From Candidatus Binatia bacterium (GTDB lineage: Bacteria > Desulfobacterota > Binatia > HRBIN30), in the NCBI GenBank assembly GCA_023150935.1, contig JAKLJW010000009.1:1-64000 (forward strand): a stretch of DNA of 64,000 nucleotides. Direction: 5' to 3'. The position numbers and the translations under genes were made by a program. The notes under the pieces were generated by a model. It was not told the origin of the DNA. It searched no databases and saw only the letters and a program-made list of their open reading frames with translations. Position 1 is the first letter of the stretch. Each line of letters begins with the position of its first letter. Shown here piece after piece: positions 9,072 to 17,904 of the stretch.

Positions 9072-10181
9072 TTACGCAGTCGCCTGCGCGGCAATAACGT
9101 CGGCGGCCAGCAGCTCGAAGCGGCTGCGCCCGACGGCTTCAACGCACACGAACTTCACCTTGCCGCCCGCAACCTTCTTGTCCGTCTCGATCGCCAACAC
9201 GAGTGCCTGGCCCGCCGCGTCGGGCGGCACCGCCACGGGCAGCCCGGCCCGTGTCAGCAGCGTCACGATCCGCCGTACCGTTTCGTCGTCGCAGAACCCG
9301 CGGCTCCGCGAGACCCGCGCCGCGAAGGCCATGCCGATCGCCACCGCCTCGCCATGCAGGAACCGCCGGTAATCGGTCAGCGCCTCGATGGCGTGGCCGA
9401 GCGTATGACCGAAGTTGAGTATGGCTCGGTGATCGGCTTCCCGTTCGTCCCGCTCGACTACCGTTGCCTTCAATTCGCAACAACGGCGGACAATGGTGCG
9501 CAGCAGACCCTCGTCCCGGGCCATGACCCGGGCCAGCTCGGTTTCGACGAGGGCGAACAGCTCGGCGTCGAGGATGATTCCGTACTTGATGACCTCGGCG
9601 AGGCCGGCGAGGAACTCGCGTTTTGGCAGCGAGTGCAGCGCGGCGATGTCGCTGAGCACCAGTCGCGGTTGGTAGAAGGCTCCGATGAGGTTCTTTCCGG
9701 CGGGCAGGTTGACTCCCGTCTTCCCACCGACGCTCGAATCGACCTGTGCCAGCAGCGTGGTCGGCAGTTGAACGAACGGCACGCCGCGCAGGTACGTCGC
9801 CGCGACGAAGCCGGCCAGGTCGCCGATCACGCCGCCACCAAGGGCGAGCACCGGGGTCGAGCGGTCGGCGTGCGCCTCGATGAGCCGCTCGTATGCGAAA
9901 GCCACCCACGCGAGGTTCTTGTGCTCCTCGCCGTCGGGGATCTCGATCGCGGCGACACGGAATCCGGCCGTCGCGAGCGCCGCGGTGACGCGGGCCCGGA
10001 ACAGCCCGCCGACGACCGGGTTGGAAATCACCACCGCCTGCCCCGGTCGGGTCACGGCGGCAAGCTGCGTTCCGACGTCGTCGAGAACGCCGGAGCCGAT
10101 CACGATGTCGTAAGCGCGCTCGCCCAGACCCACCCTGACAGTAGCGGTCGCCGCATTCGCCGCCGGTCGCGATCTGGTCAT
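9072..10181 (-). CDS. aroB: 3-dehydroquinate synthase
   Basis: Converts DAHP to 3-dehydroquinate, the second shikimate-pathway step, using NAD and a divalent metal in the cytosol. The 369-residue length is typical. The NAD-binding run GGGVIGDLAGFVAATYLRG, the substrate motif PTTLLAQVDSSVGGKTG (split across residues 120-145) and the metal-ligand motifs LAEVIKYG and NFGHTLGHAIE are all present. The start overlaps the aroK stop by 4 bp, so translation is probably coupled. The aroK-aroB pair downstream of pilQ is a well-known arrangement in Proteobacteria. Confidence 0.97.
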   Translation of the reverse strand: MTRSRPAANAATATVRVGLGERAYDIVIGSGVLDDVGTQLAAVTRPGQAVVISNPVVGGLFRARVTAALATAGFRVAAIEIPDGEEHKNLAWVAFAYERLIEAHADRSTPVLALGGGVIGDLAGFVAATYLRGVPFVQLPTTLLAQVDSSVGGKTGVNLPAGKNLIGAFYQPRLVLSDIAALHSLPKREFLAGLAEVIKYGIILDAELFALVETELARVMARDEGLLRTIVRRCCELKATVVERDEREADHRAILNFGHTLGHAIEALTDYRRFLHGEAVAIGMAFAARVSRSRGFCDDETVRRIVTLLTRAGLPVAVPPDAAGQALVLAIETDKKVAGGKVKFVCVEAVGRSRFELLAADVIAAQATA

Positions 10182-10702
10182 GCGGCGTTCCCGTTCACTG
10201 CATGGCGGCGCAGGTAGGCGACGATCTCGTCGACCACCGCGTCAACGCTGCGGTGCGAGGTATCGATACAGAGATCGGCCCGCCCGTACGCATCGGCGCG
10301 CTCGGCCAGCAGGCGTGCGATGCGCACCCGTCGCGCTTCCGGGCCGAGGTCCCGAGGAACACCGTGGTTCACGCTACGTCCGAGGATGGTGTCGACGTCC
10401 GCCGTCAGGCAGATCACCGGGCCGGCATCGTGCATCAACGCCTCGTTGGCCGGGTCCATGATGGCGCTATCGCCGGTCGCAACCACCGTTCCGTCGTTGA
10501 GGACGGCGGCGAGGACCCGGCTTTCGAGTTCCTGAAAGAAGAATTCGCCCCGGGTCGCGAGGATCTTGGAGATCGACATACCGGCCGAGGCTTCGATGCG
10601 TTCGTCCGTATCGACGAAGGAAGTGCCCATGCGTTCGGCCAGACGCCTTCCAACGCTGGTCTTACCGGTACCCATGATCCCAGTGAGAACCACCACGCTC
10701 AT
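10178..10702 (-). CDS. aroK: shikimate kinase-like protein with altered active site
   Basis: By position and fold this is shikimate kinase (phosphorylation of shikimate by ATP). The Walker A GIMGTGKTSV (residues 8-17), the DTDERIE motif and a C-terminal ER...Y..AD...DT region are kept. Several substrate-site features are not. The usual GExxFR Arg is Gln in GEFFFQELE, the TGGG loop reads TGDS, and the lid RPL is replaced by VPRD. The length, 174 residues, is normal. It starts 27 bp after pilQ and overlaps aroB by 4 bp. It may be a divergent but active AroK or a kinase with another substrate; the symbol is given for its position and family. Confidence 0.85.
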   Translation of the reverse strand: MSVVVLTGIMGTGKTSVGRRLAERMGTSFVDTDERIEASAGMSISKILATRGEFFFQELESRVLAAVLNDGTVVATGDSAIMDPANEALMHDAGPVICLTADVDTILGRSVNHGVPRDLGPEARRVRIARLLAERADAYGRADLCIDTSHRSVDAVVDEIVAYLRRHAVNGNAA

Positions 10703-10729
10703 CGTGTCGTGCGGTCCTTTCCGGCCCGT

Positions 10730-12877
10730 TCAGCCTTCCTTCCGAACGCCACGATGCTCCCACAGCCTTTCCGCCGTCGGCAGGCCGGTACCTCCGCCAC
10801 CGACGATGCGAGGCGTCAGGAACACGAGGAGGTCTTCGCGGGTGCTCTTGGTGCTGTTGGTCCGGAACAGCCAGCCCAGTCCGGGGATATCGCGAAGGAA
10901 CGGCACGCCGGTGACGGCGTCGCTCAGGTTATCTCGATAGATGCCGCCCAGAACGATCGTCTGCCCGTTCTTGACGAGGATATGGGAGTTCGCTTCGCGG
11001 CTGACTTCCGTGGGGATCTGGTCGACCTGTTGGGCGAAGTCGGCGGTGCTCGACTTGGCGAACATGTCGAGCAGCACGAAACCGTCGGATGACACCTGCG
11101 GTGTGACTACGAGGATTATACCGGTTTCGATCTTCTCGGTTGCCGTCGACTGGCCGCCGGCGGCGCCGCCGGCGCCGGTGTTGATGACCGTGCCGGTGGA
11201 AGGCAGCTTGACCCGGAGAATCCGCAGGCTCTTGATCGTGGCCGCAACGTTGTTCAGGGTCACCACTCGGGGTCGCGAGATGATGCGCGCCTTGCCCTCC
11301 TTCTCCAGGGCCGTCAGGCGGACATCGAGAGACTGGCTGCCATCGAGCGATCCCAGGGCGAGGGCGAGGGCCGTGCCCGAGCCCGGCACCACGCCGGCGG
11401 CAGGGAAATCGGCGATGAACGGCACTCCCCCGCCGCCGGTGCCGAGACCCGAGCCGCCGAGTCCGATCGCACCGGGGAAGTTGACTCCGGTGGAGCTGCC
11501 GACCGCGGGTCCGGCAAGGTAGCGATAGCCCCACTGCACGCCGAGGTCGCGGGCAAAGTCGGTGGTGGCTTCGACGATGCTCGATTCTATGAGCACCTGC
11601 GGAGTCTGCACATCGAGCTTACGCACCAGTTCGAGGGCGTTTTCGATACCGCGCCTGATATCGCGCACGATCAGCATGTTGGCGTACTCGTCGGAGAAGA
11701 CGCTGCCCCGGCTCGACAGCACGCCGTCCTCCTGGCGCGCCCCGCGCGTGGTTTGCTGGCCGCGCGTGCGCGCGGCCGCGCCGCTGATCAACTCCGCCAG
11801 TTTGCTGGCCTTGGCGTAATTGACGCGGATGTATTCGACCTCCAGGGGTTCGACCGCCTTCTGGGCTTCCTGCGCCCTGGCTTGCTCCTCGCGTTCCTCG
11901 CGCAGCCGTTTCACCGTCGAGATGCGGATGACGTCGCCCTCATGCACGCTCTCGAGGTTGAGAACCTGGAGCAGGATGTCGAGAGCCTGGTCCCAGGGAA
12001 CATCGAAGAGCCGCAAGGTGACACGCCCCTTCACGTCGTCGGTGGCGACAATGTTCAGTCGGCTCACTTCGGCGAGCAGGCGCAATACGTTGTTGACGTC
12101 GGCGTCCTTGAAATCCAGGGAAACATGCTGTCCGTAGTACAACTTCGGGGTGGGCCGGGGACTGGGAGCGTCGACGGGCTCGGCGGCGGCGAAGTCGCCG
12201 GGAGCGCCGCTGCGCTCGACCGGTGGTGGAGCGGGCCGCCGGCGCGGCACCGGCGGAGGCGCCGGCCGCGGGCGAGCGGCAGTGCGCGGCGCGACATCTT
12301 CGGCGCGCGGCGCCAACAGCACCTGCTCGGCCACGGGCGCCGACCCGCCGCCGGGTTCGCCGAAGAACGCGACCACGGTCTCGTTGAGGTCGCTGACGGT
12401 ATAGCTCGGGACGGTGTCGCCGCGCAGATTGACGGTCAGGCGAATGCTGCCGTCACGTCCAGCCACCCGCACGCTTTCCACAACGGGGTTGTCGGCGGCG
12501 TAGGTGGCCTCGGGCGCGGCGGTGACACCCGCCGCGCCGGCGATATCGATCACCACCCGCGGCGGCTGCGTCATCGTGAAATGCGTGAGGGCGGCCGGCG
12601 GACCGCTCAGTTTGGTGAACAGTCCCTGCTGTCCGTTGTCGTCGATGAGTTTGATTTCGCGCACGCCGATCGGCGCGGTGGCCACCGTTCGCTGCACGTC
12701 GGCCGCGACGGCATCCCCTGCCGTAGCCCCGTCAGGCATCGCCATAGACGTCGACGTAACATCCTCGGGGACCGGCGCCTGCCCTCGTGTCGCCGGCCGC
12801 GCGCAGGCGGCGAGGGTCGCGAGCTGCACGAGGGCGACGCCGCATCGAAACCCACCCGACCAGCTCCGTCGCATCAT
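10730..12877 (-). CDS. pilQ: type IV pilus secretin PilQ
   Basis: Forms the outer-membrane secretin ring through which the type IV pilus passes. The 715-residue product has an N-terminal signal with a lipobox-like TLAAC. An AMIN-type domain (about 75-190) follows, then a Pro-rich linker, an STN domain with LDFKDADVNNVLRLLAEV (about 250-330), one NolW-type domain (LEVEYIRVNYAKASKLAELI) and the secretin C domain (about 410-700). The latter has VLIESSIVEA, RPRVVTLNN and GGIYRDN...VPFLRDIPGLGWLFR. Its start overlaps the pilP stop by 4 bp. A lipidated PilQ would be unusual, since many PilQ need a separate pilotin. Confidence 0.96.
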   Translation of the reverse strand: MMRRSWSGGFRCGVALVQLATLAACARPATRGQAPVPEDVTSTSMAMPDGATAGDAVAADVQRTVATAPIGVREIKLIDDNGQQGLFTKLSGPPAALTHFTMTQPPRVVIDIAGAAGVTAAPEATYAADNPVVESVRVAGRDGSIRLTVNLRGDTVPSYTVSDLNETVVAFFGEPGGGSAPVAEQVLLAPRAEDVAPRTAARPRPAPPPVPRRRPAPPPVERSGAPGDFAAAEPVDAPSPRPTPKLYYGQHVSLDFKDADVNNVLRLLAEVSRLNIVATDDVKGRVTLRLFDVPWDQALDILLQVLNLESVHEGDVIRISTVKRLREEREEQARAQEAQKAVEPLEVEYIRVNYAKASKLAELISGAAARTRGQQTTRGARQEDGVLSSRGSVFSDEYANMLIVRDIRRGIENALELVRKLDVQTPQVLIESSIVEATTDFARDLGVQWGYRYLAGPAVGSSTGVNFPGAIGLGGSGLGTGGGGVPFIADFPAAGVVPGSGTALALALGSLDGSQSLDVRLTALEKEGKARIISRPRVVTLNNVAATIKSLRILRVKLPSTGTVINTGAGGAAGGQSTATEKIETGIILVVTPQVSSDGFVLLDMFAKSSTADFAQQVDQIPTEVSREANSHILVKNGQTIVLGGIYRDNLSDAVTGVPFLRDIPGLGWLFRTNSTKSTREDLLVFLTPRIVGGGGTGLPTAERLWEHRGVRKEG

Positions 12878-13350
12878 TTTTGCTCCCGTCCTGCTTTGGC
12901 CGGATCGTCCTTTGGTGTCTCCATGACGACCCGGTTGACCTGTTCCTTGCCGTACAAGTCGATCAAGCGCTCCTCGACGATAACGCGCTCCGGTTCGATC
13001 CCGGTCACCACCCCCCCGTTGCGACCGATCGGCGTCCCGATGGTCACGATGAAACCCATACCCGCGCTATCTTCGAGCATCGCGCGCGGCGGATTGACGG
13101 CCCATACGGTCCCGACGACGGTGAGTTGCCCGAGCTCGTACCGCTGCAGCGGCGTGAGCGCGACGCGCGGCACGTCCGGCCGCATATCGAGCGTGAAGGG
13201 CCGGAACGGATCGCGCCGCCCCGTCGCGACGTAGCCGGTGCCAGGCGTGAATTCGGGAGCGGGCGGCGGCATGCCCTGCGCCAATGCCACGGCACACACC
13301 TGCAAACAGAGCAGCCAGACCGATAACGACCGCAGTATCATCACGCTCAC
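12874..13350 (-). CDS. pilP: type IV pilus assembly lipoprotein-like PilP
   Basis: Inner-membrane/periplasmic alignment component linking PilNO to the secretin PilQ. The 158 residues comprise a signal peptide (about 1-24), a Pro-rich segment and a beta-domain with RDPFRPF, LQRYELGQLTVVGTVW and GTPIGRNGGVVTGIEPERVIVEE, the characteristic PilP core. The signal lacks an obvious lipobox (AVALAQG), so it may be secreted rather than lipidated. It overlaps pilO and pilQ by 4 bp each. Confidence 0.94.
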   Translation of the reverse strand: MSVMILRSLSVWLLCLQVCAVALAQGMPPPAPEFTPGTGYVATGRRDPFRPFTLDMRPDVPRVALTPLQRYELGQLTVVGTVWAVNPPRAMLEDSAGMGFIVTIGTPIGRNGGVVTGIEPERVIVEERLIDLYGKEQVNRVVMETPKDDPAKAGREQK

Positions 13351-13973
13351 GGCGACGACTTCTTTTCTTTCTCTCGCTGCTTGGCGATGCGCTCGCGTTC
13401 GGCCTCGTCAAGAAAGCGAAAGGTCACGGCGACGGCAGTGGTTTCCAGATCGACACTGCTGTTCTCGATCTTCGGGGGAGCCTTCATGTGGACGTCGGCA
13501 ATATTGACGATACGGGCCATGCGGCCGACGCTGTCGAGGAAGGCAGCGACCTGGTGAAAGGTCCCACGGACCACGATGTCGACCGGGACGACAGCGTAGA
13601 ACTCCTCGTACTGCTCGGGCCTTTGTTTGAACTGCGTGATCTCCAGTCCGGCTTCGCGCCCGAGCGACGAGATCGTACTGAGAAGGTCGGGGATTTCCTT
13701 GGTGTCGGGAAGTTGCGCTACCGCGCGCCGCAGCTCGGCGTCGAGATTGGCGACCTCCTGACGGGTCTGTTCCAGGTTGGCGAGGAGCGCCGCCTTGCGG
13801 TCGCGATCCTGCTGCACCTGCTCGCGGCTCAGCTCGAGGGTCGCGATCCGCTCGCTACGCGGCATGAACAAGAAGAACCCATACGATCCGAGCAATACCG
13901 CAAGGGCGCCGACCAGCAGGAGCAAGCGCTGGTTCGGCGGCAGATCGAGAAGGCGTTCGATGTACTCGTTCAT
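13347..13973 (-). CDS. pilO: type IV pilus inner-membrane alignment protein PilO
   Basis: Partner of PilN in the inner-membrane alignment complex. The 208 residues start with a short cytoplasmic segment, one transmembrane helix (about 16-38, LLLLVGALAVLLGSYGFFLF), a coiled coil (about 42-90) and a periplasmic ferredoxin-like domain with LREL-type phrasing (DLLSTISSLGREAGLEI, VVPVDIVVRGTFHQVAAFLD). Four-base overlaps on both sides mark translational coupling with pilN and pilP. Confidence 0.95.
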   Translation of the reverse strand: MNEYIERLLDLPPNQRLLLLVGALAVLLGSYGFFLFMPRSERIATLELSREQVQQDRDRKAALLANLEQTRQEVANLDAELRRAVAQLPDTKEIPDLLSTISSLGREAGLEITQFKQRPEQYEEFYAVVPVDIVVRGTFHQVAAFLDSVGRMARIVNIADVHMKAPPKIENSSVDLETTAVAVTFRFLDEAERERIAKQREKEKKSSP

Positions 13974-14626
13974 GTCCCCTGACCGCCGGCCGCCGCGCCC
14001 GATGGCGCCGCAGCCCCCTTCCCGGTGACTTCCGACCCCGGCGGCGGCACGCCGTCAGCACCGGTGTAGTCGAGCCGCGCCTTGACGACGAACTTCTTGA
14101 AGACCACTCCGCCCTGGCTCTCCGGACTGCCACGCGAGGGTACGCTCTCCGTGGCTTCGACCAGGTCGACATCGTAGTAGTACTTCGAGGCCTGAAGCTG
14201 GCGCATGAACGTCGCGATGGTCTGGTTGTCCAGCGCCATGCCAGTGATCGTTGCCTGCCCCGCGCTGTCGGTAAAATCGACGAGCCACAGTTTCTCCGGT
14301 GTCGCGCCGCTCAAGTCCTCCAGCACCCGGACCGGTCCAACGCGCCGGTTCTGCAGGTCGGCGATGACCTTGAGTTTGGCCCGCAAGTCGGCGCGCTTGC
14401 GCTCCAGATCGCGCACCTCGCGGGCCTGCTGATTCAGCTTGGCCACCTCCGCATTCAGTGCGTCGATTTCCCGTTCGAGACGGCTCATCTCGATACCCTG
14501 GAGGACGTAGGGGACCACCATCACCAGAGCGGCAACCGCAAGGCTGAGGAGCGCGATCGACACCTGTCGGCGCCGATCGAGAGCGCGCTGGACTTCCTTG
14601 AGTGCGAGGAGGTTGATGCGGATCAT
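13970..14626 (-). CDS. pilN: type IV pilus inner-membrane alignment protein PilN
   Basis: The 218-residue product begins with MIRINLLALKE, close to the conserved PilN N-terminal motif that binds PilM. A single transmembrane helix (about 24-47), a coiled coil and a periplasmic domain with LWLVDF, GMALDNQTIATFMRQL and FVVKARLDY follow. It bridges cytoplasmic PilM and periplasmic PilO/PilP. Its start overlaps the pilM stop by 4 bp. Confidence 0.95.
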   Translation of the reverse strand: MIRINLLALKEVQRALDRRRQVSIALLSLAVAALVMVVPYVLQGIEMSRLEREIDALNAEVAKLNQQAREVRDLERKRADLRAKLKVIADLQNRRVGPVRVLEDLSGATPEKLWLVDFTDSAGQATITGMALDNQTIATFMRQLQASKYYYDVDLVEATESVPSRGSPESQGGVVFKKFVVKARLDYTGADGVPPPGSEVTGKGAAAPSGAAAGGQGT

Positions 14627-15762
14627 TTGTCGTCCGGGCGCCGAATCGCCAGGCCCATGGCAACGGCAAACTCCGGCGCTTGCTGGCGCAGGGCCGGCGT
14701 ATCCACCTGGCGATCGATCTCGACGTTGGCGAACGGGTTGGCAATCTCCACCGGGGCCTGCACCCGCTCGGAAAGCTGCTGCGCAAAGCCCGGCATCCGC
14801 GCCATACCGCCGCTCAGGTAGACCTTGTCGATGGTCTCGTCGGTCGCCGCGGTCCAGAAGAAGCTCAAGGCGTGGTGAATCTCGTCGATCAGCGATGCCG
14901 TGCCCGCCTCCAGCACGCCGGCCACCTGTTCCGCCAGGTCGTCGTCGGCCGCACCGCCGGCCTTGAGCACCTCGGCCCGCTCGGCGTCGACGCCGAGGTC
15001 CCGCATCAGCGCTTCGCTCAAGTCGCGCCCCCCGACGGGCACGTCGCCGGTAAAGGTCGAGCGGCCCGCCTTCATGATATTGATCGACGAGTACCGGGCA
15101 CCGATGTTGACCAACGCGATGGCACCGGTTTCGGGCGGCTCGTAGCTGACCTCGAACATGTTTTCGAGGCAGAAGTAGTCGACATCGATCAACACCGGCA
15201 GCAGACCGGCCGCACGTACCGTCTCGGAGTAGCTGGCGACGATATCCTTCTTCGCCGCCACCAACAGCACCTCCATGCGCTTGCCGTCTTCGAGGTAGTC
15301 GGTGACCTGATAGTCGAGATTGACGTTATCGAGGTCCTCGGGAATGAAGTTGCCCGCCTCGAACAGGATGGTGTTCTCCAGCTCCTGCGAGGTCTGCACC
15401 GGCAGCGTCACGCGCTTGATGATCACGGCTGGACCGGGGACGGCGGTAATTACTTTCCTAGCGCGAATTCCACAACTTTCTCGCAGCGCCTTCACGGCTT
15501 CGGCGACCGCGTCGGTCTCAAACACCATGTTGTTCTGGATTGCGCCGGCCGGCGTCGGTAGCGTCGCCGCGTTCAACACGCGCAAATGACCAACCTTGCC
15601 GCGTACCTCGACGACCTTGATCGTGCTCGACCCGATATCCACCGCAAGGTAAGGCTCCTCGCCGCGCAGCGGGTTCAAGTCGGACAACGAAGCCGTGAAC
15701 AGACGACTAAGTCGCTTGCCAAGCCCACTCCCCCCCTCCGCTGTCTGCAGCAGTCCACCCAC
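14623..15762 (-). CDS. pilM: type IV pilus assembly ATPase-like protein PilM
   Basis: Cytoplasmic actin/FtsA-fold protein that docks on PilN. The 379 residues contain a phosphate-1 motif AVDIGSSTIKVVEV (40-53), IPEDLDNVNLDYQV, NIGARYSSINIM and the adenosine motif VYLSGGMARMPGF near the C-terminus. Translation begins at a GTG (15762) with GGAGG eight bases upstream. This is the first gene of the pilMNOPQ-aroKB operon, so its promoter should lie in the 359-bp gap upstream. Confidence 0.96.
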   Translation of the reverse strand: MGGLLQTAEGGSGLGKRLSRLFTASLSDLNPLRGEEPYLAVDIGSSTIKVVEVRGKVGHLRVLNAATLPTPAGAIQNNMVFETDAVAEAVKALRESCGIRARKVITAVPGPAVIIKRVTLPVQTSQELENTILFEAGNFIPEDLDNVNLDYQVTDYLEDGKRMEVLLVAAKKDIVASYSETVRAAGLLPVLIDVDYFCLENMFEVSYEPPETGAIALVNIGARYSSINIMKAGRSTFTGDVPVGGRDLSEALMRDLGVDAERAEVLKAGGAADDDLAEQVAGVLEAGTASLIDEIHHALSFFWTAATDETIDKVYLSGGMARMPGFAQQLSERVQAPVEIANPFANVEIDRQVDTPALRQQAPEFAVAMGLAIRRPDDK

Positions 15763-16121
15763 CGCACTGTCCTCCGCGCGCCTAAGAGAACCAGATTCTA
15801 TTCTGGATCAGAACGCCCTCGCCGTACCTGCTCCGACCCCTTGACTCGGCCCTCCCCCCTGAAACTCGATCCTGCATCTGCGGGTTCGCACAGCCTCAGG
15901 CAAAGCGAAATTCAGGCCACTTGCGGCAGCATGATCGAAGCTGACTCTTCGGGCGATCGAGGTGGCAAAAGGAGCGGCGGGTCCGGCAACCCGTCGAAGA
16001 AACCGACGGGACGGAAACCGGAGCGGGAGCAAGGAGGGTGGGTCCCTCCCCTCTCCGGGTGGCCGGCTCCGGGCTTAGAGTTGCGGCCCGGCGACGCACC
16101 GCATGAGACCGCCCATGCGGA
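15763..16121. other. 359-bp intergenic region upstream of pilM with inverted repeats
   Basis: No gene is supported here. It holds several GC-rich inverted repeats: CCCGTCG (15990-15996) with CGACGGG (16004-16010), GGAGGG (16033-16038) with CCCTCC (16044-16049), and an overlapping CCGG-rich palindrome near 16056-16072. The repeats nearest rlmE could end its transcript, and those nearer pilM could be leader structure. I could not fit it to a cyclic-di-GMP or other riboswitch consensus. Confidence 0.5.
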
Positions 16122-16730
16122 TCAGGCGGTCCGGGGGGGACCGGCAAACCTCACAGCAACGGCGTACATTTCCGCCGATCCCTTGCGGGTCGCCTCCGGA
16201 CGGGTCGTCGTCACTCGGCGGAACCGCTGTCGGAGACGCGCCAGGAATCCCGGCGTGTCCGGGGTCGTAAACAGTTTGATGACCAGATGCCCGCCCGGAC
16301 GGAGCACGTCGGTGGTCAGGTCGAGGACCAAATCGGCGAGCGCCATCATCCGCGCCTCGTCCCGAGCGCGCACTCCGCTCAGGTGGGGGGCCAGATCCGA
16401 CAACAGCACGTCGGCCCGGCCCGCACACGCCGCGACAACCTGGGCGCGGACCTCCGGGTCGGCGATATCGCCGCACAGGCAGGTGACGTTAGCGGCCCCG
16501 GGAAGCGGGTCGGTCTTGCGCAGGTCGACACCAATGACCCGACCCCCCTCGCCCACCGCGGCGGCAGCCACTTGCATCCACCCGCCCGGCCATGCCCCGA
16601 GATCGACGACTGCATCGCCGGGCCGGAACAACCCTACCCGGCGGGAAATCTCAATTAGCTTATATGCGCTACGCGCCCGAAAGCCTTCCGCCTTGGCGCG
16701 TACGTAGAACCCGTCCTTACGGCGATACAC
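16122..16730 (-). CDS. rlmE: RlmE/FtsJ-type rRNA 2'-O-methyltransferase
   Basis: SAM-dependent 2'-O-methylation, in E. coli of U2552 in 23S rRNA. Seen here: YRRKDGFYVRAKAEGFRARSAYKL at the N-terminus (catalytic Lys in SAYKL), the SAM loop VVDLGAWPGGW, SDLAPHLSG with the catalytic Asp, VIKLFTTP with the second Lys, and SAEMYAVAVR with the catalytic Glu. The K-D-K-E tetrad is therefore complete. The start is uncertain: GTG at 16730 gives the N-terminus most like relatives, but GTG at 16739 and TTG at 16763 are also in frame. It lacks the common long N-terminal tail. Confidence 0.92.
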   Translation of the reverse strand: MYRRKDGFYVRAKAEGFRARSAYKLIEISRRVGLFRPGDAVVDLGAWPGGWMQVAAAAVGEGGRVIGVDLRKTDPLPGAANVTCLCGDIADPEVRAQVVAACAGRADVLLSDLAPHLSGVRARDEARMMALADLVLDLTTDVLRPGGHLVIKLFTTPDTPGFLARLRQRFRRVTTTRPEATRKGSAEMYAVAVRFAGPPRTA

Positions 16731-16805
16731 GATCGGCACGCCGACAACCGCCGCTCCGGGCAACCGCGCACCGTCGCCTCGGAGGACTCCCGGCGGCTGA
16801 TCGCC

Positions 16806-17054
16806 TCAGTAGACCCTAATCTCCGCGTGCCGCTTGTGGCCGAAGACGGGTTCGAGATACGGCCGCGTCACCACGTAGTGGAAGGGGCGAAAAACCAACC
16901 ACTCGGCCGCAAAGCCGAACGGGTTCATCATATAAGCGATCACCCGAAGTGGATGCGACTGGGTATCGTCGTAGTCGTCGGGCAAGGCCACCGCCCGCCC
17001 GGCCGCTGCCCACAGGCACAAACTGACCGCCGCGGCGACAAGCAAACGTTTCAT
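16806..17054 (-). CDS. small secreted protein, unknown function
   Basis: 82 residues: a signal peptide (MKRLLVAAAVSLCLWAAAG, cleavage near AVA-L), then a compact segment rich in aromatic residues with RVIAYMMNPFGFAAEWLVFRP and LEPVFGHKRH. The second part looks conserved in style, but I cannot name a family. The ATG at 17054 has GGAGGG upstream, and the longer in-frame version would run into the pgeF coding end. It probably acts in the periplasm or at the envelope. Confidence 0.6.
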   Translation of the reverse strand: MKRLLVAAAVSLCLWAAAGRAVALPDDYDDTQSHPLRVIAYMMNPFGFAAEWLVFRPFHYVVTRPYLEPVFGHKRHAEIRVY

Positions 17055-17097
17055 CGATCGACCCTCCACCGTCAAGCTACCAAACGTTGCCAGCCTT

Positions 17098-17901
17098 TCA
17101 AAGCGCCGCACGCCATCCAACGAAGCTCACCTGTCGTCCCGTTTGCCCCCCCGAGGCGCGATGCGAGAAGTACTCGCCGGCAGCGCAGCGCGTGCACGGA
17201 CCCACCCTGGCGACGCGCCCGGGCGACACGCCGGCCCCGATCAATTGCCCGGTGAGACACGCACGCAAGTCGACTCTGGCTCTTCCCGATCCCGCCGCCG
17301 TAGCCCACACGTCCTCGGCCGGCGCGGCGTTCGCGCAGCTTGCCAGCGCCTCCGCAACCTCGGACCCCACCTCGTAGCAGCAACCGTCGATTGCCGGCCC
17401 CAGTGCCGCCACGACTTCCCCCGCCCCGACACCGTACGCCTCCCCGAGCAGCCGCAACGTCCGCTGCACGATACCCGCGGCGGCGCCGCGCCAGCCGGCA
17501 TGCACGGCCGCCGCCACACGCGTTCGCGGAGCCACGAGAAACACCGGTACGCAGTCGGCGGTGAGGACCGGAAGCCAGACGCCCGCCGCCACCGTTACCA
17601 GAGCGTCGGCCTCGCCCGCATCCGCCGCGTCATTGCCGACCACAGCCACGTTCGTACTGTGGACCTGTTGCATCGTCGCGAAGTGTCCCCCCGGCGGGGC
17701 CAGCGACTGCACCCGGCGCCAGTTCTCCCGCACGGCCCCCGCGTCGTCGCCGACTCTGCGGGAGACGTTAAGCGACGCAAACGGCCCGCTGCTAACGCCA
17801 CCGCGTCGTCCGCAAAATCCGTGGACCAGCCCCGGAATCCGCTTGAGAGCTGCGGATTGCAGTACCGACGGATGGCTCATGTCGGGGCCAGCGTACATCA
17901 T
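17098..17901 (-). CDS. pgeF: peptidoglycan editing factor PgeF (laccase-domain family)
   Basis: Member of the YfiH/PgeF family, which removes mis-incorporated amino acids from peptidoglycan precursors; some members act on purine nucleosides. The three metal-ligand positions are visible: His in QQVHSTN, Cys in TADCVPVF, and His in VHAGWRGAAAG. GLVHGFCGRRGGVSSGPFASLN is the usual N-terminal signature. The 267-residue length is typical. The ATG at 17901 lies 3 bp after the MmgE/PrpD stop, so the two are co-transcribed; an ATG at 17880 is an alternative. Confidence 0.92.
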   Translation of the reverse strand: MMYAGPDMSHPSVLQSAALKRIPGLVHGFCGRRGGVSSGPFASLNVSRRVGDDAGAVRENWRRVQSLAPPGGHFATMQQVHSTNVAVVGNDAADAGEADALVTVAAGVWLPVLTADCVPVFLVAPRTRVAAAVHAGWRGAAAGIVQRTLRLLGEAYGVGAGEVVAALGPAIDGCCYEVGSEVAEALASCANAAPAEDVWATAAGSGRARVDLRACLTGQLIGAGVSPGRVARVGPCTRCAAGEYFSHRASGGQTGRQVSFVGWRAAL

Positions 17902-17904
17902 CGG

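Noticed and set aside
15763..16121. Cyclic-di-GMP (GEMM) riboswitch upstream of pilM
   Set aside because: GGGTTGCCGG-like bits occur, but the expected conserved core and pairing could not be aligned.
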